Source: Nocardioides sp.
GTDB taxonomy: Bacteria; Actinomycetota; Actinomycetes; Propionibacteriales; Nocardioidaceae
Length of the DNA: 14,086 bases
Direction: 5' to 3'
Assembly (NCBI GenBank): GCA_003519585.1
Contig: DOWL01000250.1
Location: forward strand, 332-14,417
Each line of letters begins with the position of its first letter. Position 1 is the first letter of the stretch. The notes under the pieces were generated by a model. That model searched no databases and was not told the origin of the DNA. It saw only the letters and a list, made by a program, of their open reading frames with translations. Positions 1 through 5,554 of the stretch are shown in pieces. A program made the translations under genes and the position numbers.

Positions 1-143
1 CGGCTGGCCGACGAAACTCGACCTTGGACGACGAAACTTCATCGTCCAAGCGCGAGTTTCATCGGCTGGCCGACAAAACTCTCGCTTGGACGATGAAGTT
101 TCGTCGTCCCAGCACGAGTTTCATCGGCTAGCCGACAAAACTC
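1..143. repeat. Array of alternating 28-bp palindromes, 62-bp tandem period
   Basis: Two full 62-bp units (1-62 and 63-124; 52 of 62 bases identical by eye) and the first 21 bases of a third make a tandem array that runs off the left edge. Each unit is built from two different imperfect palindromes of 28 bp separated by 3-bp linkers. Type A has arms GAGTTT...AAACTC around a GGCTGGCC or GGCTAGCC core (54-81, 116-143, partial at 1-19). Type B has arms CTTGGACGA...TCGTCCAAG (23-50, 85-112). The centre of B in unit 2 is the exact reverse complement of the centre of B in unit 1, so B has flipped between units. The last A palindrome begins at the base after the SDR stop codon on the minus strand, and its arm mismatches become G-U pairs in that strand's RNA, so it may also end transcription. 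I do not recognise a named family. Confidence 0.9.
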
Positions 144-1019
144 TCACCACGGAAAGCGCACCCCGCTCAACCGCTCCGACTCCAGCCACAGCGCCTTGGC
201 AGCATCAGGGTCCAGAGCCTCCTGGCTGCGGCCGACGCCGGTGGGCCAGCCGTTCATCTCGCCCAGTCGGTGCGGGCCGACGTAGGTGTTGCCGGGCACA
301 TCCATGGTGGCGGCGTACAGCGTGGGCAAGGCGCCCTGCCACGCGGGCATCCCGACCAACTTGATGCCGTACTTCCCGACGAAGGTCTTCACCCGGCTGC
401 CGGTCGAGCCCGTGATCCCGGTCGCCGTCGAGCCGGGATGGGCGCCGGTGGCGCGGAGCGTCGATCCGACCGCGGTCAGCCGCCGCTGGAGTTCGGCCAG
501 GAACATCAGGTTGGCCAGCTTGGAGGCGGCGTACGCCGAGTAGGGGCGGTAGCGCCGCCGGGTCCAGGCCAGATCGTCGAGGTCGACATGACCGTGTCGG
601 TGCGACGGGGAGCCGACGATCACCACCCGGTCGGTCAGCCGGGGTAACAGCAGGTTGGTGAGCGCGAAGTGACCGAGGTGATTGGTCGCCAGGTGCAGTT
701 CTACGCCGTCCGGCGAGGTGTCGCGGGGCAGCGCGAGCGCCCCCGCGTTGTTGATGAGCACGTCCACCTCCCCCACGGTGTCCGCGAACGCCCGCACCGA
801 GGCGAGATCGGCGACATCGAGAAGACCCAGTTCGACGTCACCATGCAACGCAGACGCCGCGGCCCGACCGCGCTCGAGGCTGCGGACCGCCATCACCACA
901 CTCGCACCCCGGTCGGCGAGCACCTTCGCGGTCTCGAGGCCGATGCCGCCGCTGGCGCCGGTCACGACGAACCGTCGGCCGTCCTGCCGCGGCACCTCTC
1001 GCCAGTGCCGGGTGCTCAC
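144..1019 (-). CDS. Short-chain dehydrogenase/reductase (SDR), retinol-dehydrogenase-like
   Basis: A 291-aa NAD(P)-dependent oxidoreductase of the classical SDR superfamily, probably cytosolic. Visible motifs are the Rossmann nucleotide-binding TGASGGIG (about residues 20-27), the structural NNAG (90-93), the conserved Asn in TNHLGH (113), the catalytic Ser region VGSPSH (136-140), and YAASK (163-167) carrying catalytic Tyr163 and Lys167, followed by HPG (194-196). NHLGHF and the overall length resemble the retinol dehydrogenase/WWOX-like branch, but the substrate cannot be read from the sequence. The GTG start (1017-1019) overlaps the stop of the upstream osmC-like gene as GTGA; the Shine-Dalgarno sequence is weak, so translational coupling is likely. 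The stop codon (144-146) abuts the palindrome array. The family call is firm; the role is unknown. Confidence 0.93.
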   Translation of the reverse strand: MSTRHWREVPRQDGRRFVVTGASGGIGLETAKVLADRGASVVMAVRSLERGRAAASALHGDVELGLLDVADLASVRAFADTVGEVDVLINNAGALALPRDTSPDGVELHLATNHLGHFALTNLLLPRLTDRVVIVGSPSHRHGHVDLDDLAWTRRRYRPYSAYAASKLANLMFLAELQRRLTAVGSTLRATGAHPGSTATGITGSTGSRVKTFVGKYGIKLVGMPAWQGALPTLYAATMDVPGNTYVGPHRLGEMNGWPTGVGRSQEALDPDAAKALWLESERLSGVRFPW

Positions 1020-1570
1020 CCGTCGCTCGGCCCGCTCTGTCCATCAACCGGCGACGCGCCCGGGTCGAAGGTGGGCGCAGGCGCGAGCGCGCCCTCGACA
1101 TAGGCCACCGGCTCGCCCAACGAGACCGTGCGCCCTACCGTGCAGAGCCGATCCTGGATCTGCTGAAGGGTGCGCGGAAGCACCTCGCGGGCCGCGTCAC
1201 CGCCCTCGCCCTCGGGGAAGGTCACGTCGAAGGTGACCTTGAGCTGCACCATGTGAGTGCCCTGCTCGTCGCGGATCTTGTGGCCCTCGGCGCGGGCGAG
1301 GAAGGTTTCGAACGGCGCCCGCTTGCCGGCGATGTAGTCGAGGTCGGCCGCCCCGCAGCCGACCAGAGCGGCCAGAAGCAGCTCGACCGGGGTGAAGTCG
1401 GGATCGTCTCCGGGGCCGATCGAGACGCCGCCACCACGGCGGTTGGTCGCCTTCCAGCGGTGCTCACCGATCTGGTGGAGATCGATGCTGCGGTAGGTCT
1501 GGTCGCTCAGCTCGGGCCCGGACGTGGCAGGCACTTCGGGGGGCATTTCGGGGGGCATTTCGGGGGGCAT
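1016..1570 (-). CDS. OsmC/Ohr-family protein (thiol peroxidase-like fold)
   Basis: A 184-aa protein of the OsmC-like family, whose members reduce organic hydroperoxides or handle related electrophiles with a two-cysteine centre. The conserved stretch FTPVELLLAALVGC gives the first Cys (about residue 72), and DRLCTVGRTV gives the second (about 143), at family spacing, so both redox cysteines are present. The core begins near GEHRWKAT (residues 35-42). It is of the general OsmC type rather than clearly Ohr, so the substrate is open. The start is uncertain: three in-frame ATGs lie in a 12-bp triplication encoding MPPE (1544-1546, 1556-1558, 1568-1570), and none has a good Shine-Dalgarno sequence. 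I give the outermost. An upstream ATG at 1625-1627 is possible; an ATG at 1778-1780 would place the hairpins at 1681-1746 inside the gene and is unlikely. It overlaps the SDR gene by 4 nt, so the two form an operon. Confidence 0.88.
   Translation of the reverse strand: MPPEMPPEMPPEVPATSGPELSDQTYRSIDLHQIGEHRWKATNRRGGGVSIGPGDDPDFTPVELLLAALVGCGAADLDYIAGKRAPFETFLARAEGHKIRDEQGTHMVQLKVTFDVTFPEGEGGDAAREVLPRTLQQIQDRLCTVGRTVSLGEPVAYVEGALAPAPTFDPGASPVDGQSGPSDG
1535..1570. repeat. Perfect 12-bp triplication covering the osmC start codons
   Basis: Three exact copies of TTCGGGGGGCAT (plus strand) follow each other at 1535-1546, 1547-1558 and 1559-1570. Read on the minus strand each copy gives ATG plus CCC CCC GAA, that is MPPE, so the start codon itself is repeated. 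A fourth, decayed copy (GTG in place of ATG, encoding PPEV) lies just inside. The length is a multiple of three, so gain or loss of copies would keep the frame. The six-base G runs suit slipped-strand copying. Confidence 0.92.
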
Positions 1571-1680
1571 GGCGTCAGCGTGCCAGACGGCTGCGACACG
1601 CCCGGGATCACGCTGGCCTTGAATCATCTGGACGAGCGGACTTCTGTGGTGGTCGCGGGACTCCCTTCCCCCGCAACCAC

Positions 1681-1715
1681 GACGGACCCCGAGCAGTGCG
1701 TGCTCGGGGTCCGTC
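1681..1715 (-). terminator. Hairpin, 15-bp perfect stem
   Basis: The arms GACGGACCCCGAGCA (1681-1695) and TGCTCGGGGTCCGTC (1701-1715) are exact reverse complements around a 5-base loop. The hairpin lies downstream of the 46-aa minus-strand gene and upstream of osmC. There is no T-tract, as is common for actinobacterial terminators. It most likely ends the small-gene transcript, though a role in the osmC leader cannot be excluded. Confidence 0.65.
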
Positions 1716-1721
1716 GCTGGG

Positions 1722-1746
1722 GGGTCGCCCACGGAAGTGGCGACCC
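1722..1746 (-). terminator. Second hairpin in tandem with the one at 1681-1715
   Basis: GGGTCGCC (1722-1729) pairs exactly with GGCGACCC (1739-1746), and CAC/GT bases next to the loop can extend the stem with a bulge. In transcription order from the small minus-strand gene it comes first, 6 bp before the 15-bp hairpin. Two successive stems suggest a tandem terminator. No U-tract is seen. Confidence 0.5.
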
Positions 1747-1828
1747 TCCCGGGGGTCACCGGCACATCGGGGGTGCGCACGGCGACGACTGGGAGAGGCT
1801 CAGCAGAGCCCCAGGTTCCGTGGTTGTC

Positions 1829-1969
1829 TCAGTGCTTGCGGTCCTCGGCGGCGCGGCGCAGGCGACGCTCCTGGCGGGTGAGTCCGCCCGTACGCAGCGA
1901 GCCTCGATGCACCCCTCGGTCGGTGCGTCCCTCGTCGATCAGACGGGACAGGTACAGCTGCGCGGACAT
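1829..1969 (-). CDS. Small basic hypothetical protein, 46 aa
   Basis: A 46-aa reading frame starts MSAQLYLSRLIDEGR and ends RAAEDRKH. I do not recognise the family. It is rich in Arg, with an Arg-dense C-terminal half (LTRQERRLRRAAEDR), and has no signal peptide, membrane segment or cysteine, so a small soluble protein or nucleic-acid or ribosome-associated peptide is conceivable; this is inference. Support for it being real: a strong Shine-Dalgarno GGAAGGAG (1981-1988) 11 nt before the ATG, third positions about 80% G/C, a good -35/-10 promoter upstream (2056-2084), a leader hairpin, and two hairpins downstream. It is divergent from pepN. The same frame continues far upstream antisense to pepN, but that extension is a shadow. 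The alternative is a small RNA with a chance ORF. Confidence 0.58.
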   Translation of the reverse strand: MSAQLYLSRLIDEGRTDRGVHRGSLRTGGLTRQERRLRRAAEDRKH

Positions 1970-1987
1970 GATGGGACCCACTCCTTC

Positions 1988-2006
1988 CGCCTCGCTCGGC
2001 GAGGCG
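1988..2006 (-). promoter_or_regulatory. Leader hairpin abutting the Shine-Dalgarno of the 46-aa gene
   Basis: CGCCTCGC (1988-1995) and GCGAGGCG (1999-2006) are exact reverse complements with a 3-base loop. In the minus-strand RNA the stem ends at the first base of the Shine-Dalgarno GGAAGGAG (1981-1988). It could limit ribosome access or stabilise the leader. The structure is clear; the regulatory role is inferred. Confidence 0.5.
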
Positions 2007-2055
2007 ACGATGTTCGTGTGTGATGTAACCGATAGATCGCGATTGCGACTCTTAC

Positions 2056-2084
2056 ATTCTACGTTCGTAGTGAGCCCCTCCCAA
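2056..2084 (-). promoter_or_regulatory. Sigma-70-type promoter for the 46-aa gene, with overlapping inverted repeat
   Basis: On the minus strand, TTGGGA (2079-2084) and TAGAAT (2056-2061) are separated by exactly 17 bp, close to the TTGACA/TATAAT consensus. This predicts a transcript start near 2049 and a leader of about 80 nt. The inverted repeat CTACG-AA-CGTAG (2059-2070) covers the upstream half of the -10 and part of the spacer, a position where a repressor would block polymerase. No regulator gene for it is in the window. Confidence 0.55.
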
Positions 2085-2100
2085 ACCGCTGGCGGGGTGA

Positions 2101-2128
2101 TCCTGGACACCACCGAGGGTGTCCTGGA
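2101..2128. repeat. Inverted repeat between the divergent small gene and pepN
   Basis: GGACACC (2105-2111) and GGTGTCC (2118-2124) are exact inverted copies with a 6-base spacer. Beyond one T-T mismatch, three more outer bases also pair. The site lies upstream of both divergent promoters, so a regulator binding site is more plausible than a terminator, but nothing identifies a protein. Confidence 0.4.
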
Positions 2129-2182
2129 GCGGCCGGGAGCCGACCCGCTCCGCGGACCACGACGGGCCGTACGCCCGAGGCC

Positions 2183-2188
2183 TACGCT
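2183..2188 (+). promoter_or_regulatory. -10 box for leaderless pepN
   Basis: TACGCT matches TAnnnT and ends 6 nt before the GTG start of pepN. There is no room for a usable Shine-Dalgarno sequence, so the transcript probably begins at or next to the start codon. No clear -35 is seen. Confidence 0.5.
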
Positions 2189-2194
2189 GGCAGG

Positions 2195-4654
2195 GTGCCC
2201 AGTCCCTACGCCTCCCTCCAGCGCACCGAGGCTCTCGCTCGTCGCGAGCTGCTCGACCTCTCGTCGTACGACGTCGCCCTCGACCTGGCCTCCGACCAGG
2301 GGACCTTCGACTCGGTCACCACGATCAGGTTCCGGAGCCGCGCCGGGGCGACGTTCCTCGACCTCAAGCCGCTGCGCGTGGGGACGGTCCGGCTCGACGG
2401 GCGGCCACTCGACCTTGACCTCCTCGAACGCGGCCGATTCCCGCTCGAGCTCACCGCGGGCGACCACGAGCTCGTGGTCGAGGCCACGATGCCCTTCCGC
2501 AACGACGGCGAAGGGCTGCACCGCAGCGTCGACCCGGCTGACGGTCGGCACTACGTCTACGGCATGTCGTTCATGGACGCCGCGCCCACGATCTTCGCCT
2601 GCTTCGACCAGCCTGACCTCAAGGCGCCGTACACGTTGCATGTGCGCGCCCCCGAGGACTGGGTGGTCATCGGCAACGCACCCGGCCGGCAGGTCGAGCG
2701 GGGCGTCTGGGAGTTCGACCAGAGCCAGCCGCTCTCGACCTACTTCGTGACGCTCGTGGCCGGTCCCTATCACGTGATCCGCGACGAGCACGACGGCATC
2801 CCGTTGGGGCTGAGCGCGCGGGCCAGCATCGCCGCCGACCTCGACAAGGACGCCGACGAGCTGTTCACGCTGACCAAGCAGAGCTTCGACGAACTGCACC
2901 GGCTGTTCGGGATCCGCTATCCGTTCGGCGACTACCACCAGGCCTTCGTGCCCGAGTTCAACGCCGGTGCGATGGAGAACCCCGGCTGCGTCACGTTCCG
3001 CGACCCGCTCGTCTTCACCAGCCGGGTGACCCGCGGCATCCGCATCTCGCGGGCCAGCACGCTCGCCCACGAGATGGCCCACCAATGGTTCGGCAACCTC
3101 GTCACCCCCGCCTGGTGGGACGACCTGTGGCTCAACGAGTCGTTCGCCGAGTACATGGGCAACCGAGTCACCGCCGACGTCACCCAGTACGCCGACATAT
3201 GGGTCGACGACTCCTACGCCCGGCGCCAGTGGGGCCTGGTCGCCGATCAACGGCCGAGCACGCACCCGGTCGCGGGCAACGGCGCCGTCGATGCGAGCGC
3301 CGCCCTGCAGGACTTCGACGGGATCTCCTACGCCAAGGGGTGCGCGATCCTCAAGCAGATCAACGCCAGCCTCGGCGACGACGTGTTCTTCGAAGGGGTC
3401 GTCGACCACTTCGAGAGCCACCGGTTCGGCAACGCCACCATGCACGACCTCTTCGCGAGCTGGGAGCGGGCCGGCGCCGGTGACCTCGGTGACTTCACCG
3501 ACAACTGGCTCCGCACGGCCGGCCCCGACCGCATCGTGCTCGACCGGGCGACGGGCGTCGTACGCCGGACGCCCCCGGCGGCGCACCCGGCAGACCGGCC
3601 CCACCGGATCCGCGCGGCCGTGGCCGGGCCCGACGGCACCTGGACCGACCACGTGCTGGAGATCGACGCTCCCGAGACGCCGTTCGACGCCGGTGACCGT
3701 CCGGTGCTACTCGACCCGTACGACGACACCTGGGCACTACTGATCCCCGACAAGCTCACCATGGACGCTCTGGAGTCGCTGCTCCCCGCTGTCGCCGACC
3801 CGCAGCTGCGCGCGGGCGCATGGAGCAACATCCGCAGCGCCTTGCACAACGCCGCCGTCGATCCGGTCGACGTACTCGAGGTCGCCGTCCGGAGCCTGCC
3901 GGTAGAGGACACCGAGGACACCCGCCGCCGCACGATGGCGTGGCTCCTGGGTTGGGTCGTACCCCTCCAGCCCGACCCGGCCGCGGCCCTCGCCCAGCTC
4001 CACGAGGCGGCCCAGGCCCGGCTCGACTCCGCCGCGCCCACCTCGGAGGAGCAGCTGGCCGCCTTCCGGGCGGCCATCGCCACCTGCGCGTCGACCGCTG
4101 TTCTCCAGGCGTGGTTGCGTCGCGAGGAGTTGCCCGAGGGCATCGGGCTCGACCTCGACCTCCGCTGGCGGATCCTGGTCCGGCTGGCCACCCTCGGCGC
4201 GGTCGACCTCGCCGAGCTCGACCGCCAGCTCGCCGCCGAGCCGACAGCCGTGGCCCGCGTGGGCCACGCAGGCGCCCGGGCTTCGCTTCCTGACCCCGAG
4301 GCGAAGGCCTGGGCCTGGTCCTGCTTCACCGGGGAGGTCGACCTGCCCAACTACGAGCTCGAGGCGGTCGGCCTCGGCTTCTGGCGCGGTGGCCAGGCCG
4401 AGCTGACGGCGCCGTACGTCGAGCGCTACTTCGCCGACCTCCCGGACACCGTCCACCGGCGCAGTGGCTGGGTGCTCGCAGACGCCGCCGAGCATTTCTT
4501 CCCGCGCACCTCGCTGACCCGCGAGACGCTCGCGCGGGCCGAGGCACTCATCGCCGACGGCGATCTCGACCTCTCGATCCGGCGGCGGCTGGTCGACGCG
4601 GCCGACGACCTCGGGCGCAAACTGTCGGCGCTCGAGGCGTTCCCACACCGATGA
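2195..4654 (+). CDS. pepN: Aminopeptidase N, M1 zinc metallopeptidase family
   Basis: An 819-aa cytosolic zinc aminopeptidase that removes N-terminal residues from peptides in protein turnover. An N-terminal beta-sandwich domain (about residues 15-195) is followed by the catalytic domain with GAMEN (258-262, recognition of the free N-terminus), HEMAH (292-296, zinc ligands His292 and His296, catalytic Glu293), and the third ligand Glu315 in NESFAEY, exactly 18 residues after the HExxH motif. The likely transition-state Tyr is 379 (SYAKG). The C-terminal half (from about residue 510) is an ERAP1-like helical domain. The length is normal for actinobacterial PepN, and all catalytic residues are present. 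The GTG start follows a TAnnnT box by 6 nt, and the protein begins at the expected place. fdhD follows after 10 bp, probably in the same transcript. Confidence 0.97.
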   Translation: MPSPYASLQRTEALARRELLDLSSYDVALDLASDQGTFDSVTTIRFRSRAGATFLDLKPLRVGTVRLDGRPLDLDLLERGRFPLELTAGDHELVVEATMPFRNDGEGLHRSVDPADGRHYVYGMSFMDAAPTIFACFDQPDLKAPYTLHVRAPEDWVVIGNAPGRQVERGVWEFDQSQPLSTYFVTLVAGPYHVIRDEHDGIPLGLSARASIAADLDKDADELFTLTKQSFDELHRLFGIRYPFGDYHQAFVPEFNAGAMENPGCVTFRDPLVFTSRVTRGIRISRASTLAHEMAHQWFGNLVTPAWWDDLWLNESFAEYMGNRVTADVTQYADIWVDDSYARRQWGLVADQRPSTHPVAGNGAVDASAALQDFDGISYAKGCAILKQINASLGDDVFFEGVVDHFESHRFGNATMHDLFASWERAGAGDLGDFTDNWLRTAGPDRIVLDRATGVVRRTPPAAHPADRPHRIRAAVAGPDGTWTDHVLEIDAPETPFDAGDRPVLLDPYDDTWALLIPDKLTMDALESLLPAVADPQLRAGAWSNIRSALHNAAVDPVDVLEVAVRSLPVEDTEDTRRRTMAWLLGWVVPLQPDPAAALAQLHEAAQARLDSAAPTSEEQLAAFRAAIATCASTAVLQAWLRREELPEGIGLDLDLRWRILVRLATLGAVDLAELDRQLAAEPTAVARVGHAGARASLPDPEAKAWAWSCFTGEVDLPNYELEAVGLGFWRGGQAELTAPYVERYFADLPDTVHRRSGWVLADAAEHFFPRTSLTRETLARAEALIADGDLDLSIRRRLVDAADDLGRKLSALEAFPHR

Positions 4655-4664
4655 GGGCGCACTC

Positions 4665-5480
4665 ATGAGGAGGGGACGACCAGGACCGACTGTGCGCAGC
4701 ACCGTGCACGAGTTCGGCACGGACGGGGAACGCCGCCACGACGACCGGCTCGCCACCGAGGAGCCGCTGGAGATCCGCTTGGCGTGGCCCGGCGCCGGTC
4801 CGCGCCGCGTGTGGGTGACCATGCGCACCCCCGGCCACGACTTCGAGCTCGCTGCCGGCTGGCTGGTGCACGAGGGATTGGTCACGGCTCCCCCGCGCAC
4901 CATCGCCTACTGCACCGACGAGGATCTCGCTCCCGAGCAGCAATTCAACGTCGTGACCGTCACGCTGGCCGGACCGCCGAGCCGCGACCCGGGGCATCGG
5001 CACGCCGGCTCGGGTTCCTCGGCCTGCGGCGTCTGCGGCAAGGACACGATCGCCGAGGCGCTGGCGGCCCCCGCCGCCGAGCGCTGGACCGGTCCACTGC
5101 CCTCCGCCGACGTCGTACGCCGGCTGCCGGACGCGCTTCGCACAGCCCAGGCGGTCTTCGACCGCACTGGAGGGGTGCACGCCGCGGGCCTGGCCACCCC
5201 TGAGGGCGACCTGCTCGTCGTTCGCGAAGACGTCGGGCGGCACAACGCCGTCGACAAGGTGACCGGCGCCCGGGTGATGGCCGGCCATTCTCCGGCCGGC
5301 GCGGCGCTCGTCGTGAGCGGCCGGGCCGGCTTCGAGCTGGTGCAGAAGGCAGTCGCGGCGGGCACCGGGGCACTGGTCGCCGTCGGCGCACCGACCAGTC
5401 TCGCGGTGACCCTGGCCCAGCAGGCCGGACTCGCGCTCTACGGCTTCACCTCGCGCGACCGCACCGTCCGCTATGCGTGA
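4665..5480 (+). CDS. fdhD: Formate dehydrogenase accessory sulfurtransferase FdhD
   Basis: A 271-aa cytosolic protein that passes sulfur from a cysteine desulfurase to the molybdenum or tungsten bis-MGD cofactor, which activates formate dehydrogenase. Family hallmarks are EEPLEI (32-37), the MRTPGHDFELAAGWL stretch (53-67), the sulfur-carrying loop SACGVCGK with Cys121 and Cys124, EDVGRHNAVDK (188-198) and SGRAGFELVQK (218-228). The length matches the family. I chose the ATG at 4665 because GAGGG (4653-4657), which overlaps the pepN stop codon, lies 7 nt before it. A GTG at 4692 is in frame, but the AGGAGG at 4668-4673 is 18 nt from it, too far. No formate dehydrogenase or molybdopterin gene is in the window; the short gap to pepN suggests co-transcription without a functional link. 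Confidence 0.95.
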   Translation: MRRGRPGPTVRSTVHEFGTDGERRHDDRLATEEPLEIRLAWPGAGPRRVWVTMRTPGHDFELAAGWLVHEGLVTAPPRTIAYCTDEDLAPEQQFNVVTVTLAGPPSRDPGHRHAGSGSSACGVCGKDTIAEALAAPAAERWTGPLPSADVVRRLPDALRTAQAVFDRTGGVHAAGLATPEGDLLVVREDVGRHNAVDKVTGARVMAGHSPAGAALVVSGRAGFELVQKAVAAGTGALVAVGAPTSLAVTLAQQAGLALYGFTSRDRTVRYA

Positions 5481-5542
5481 TCGGATCCCCTGCGATCCAC
5501 AGGCTCCGGCGTGGGAAACCATGGGCTGTCGGCGCCGCCACC

Positions 5543-5548
5543 TACGGT
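5543..5548 (+). promoter_or_regulatory. -10 box for leaderless sbcD
   Basis: TACGGT ends 6 nt before the ATG of sbcD, the same spacing as in pepN. It supports the start at 5555 and a promoter of its own for sbcDC inside the 74-bp gap after fdhD. No clear -35 or terminator is visible in that gap. Confidence 0.5.
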
Positions 5549-5554
5549 CCTGAC

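Noticed and set aside
1..143. CRISPR array
   Set aside because: The repeats are contiguous with 3-bp linkers and no unique spacers, and no cas genes are present.
1571..1780. Upstream extension of the osmC-like gene to an ATG at 1780
   Set aside because: It would translate through two hairpins that look like terminators and adds about 70 residues not typical of the family.
1829..3652. Long minus-strand open frame antisense to pepN
   Set aside because: High-GC shadow of pepN with no family motifs; only its last 46 codons (1829-1969), which lie outside pepN and have their own Shine-Dalgarno sequence, look real.
5482..5497. GGATC...GATCC inverted repeat after fdhD as a terminator
   Set aside because: Only a 5-bp stem with no tail; too weak to call.
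5477..5554. Upstream start for sbcD
   Set aside because: It adds 26 residues before the conserved MRILHTSDWH and would contain the -10 box.
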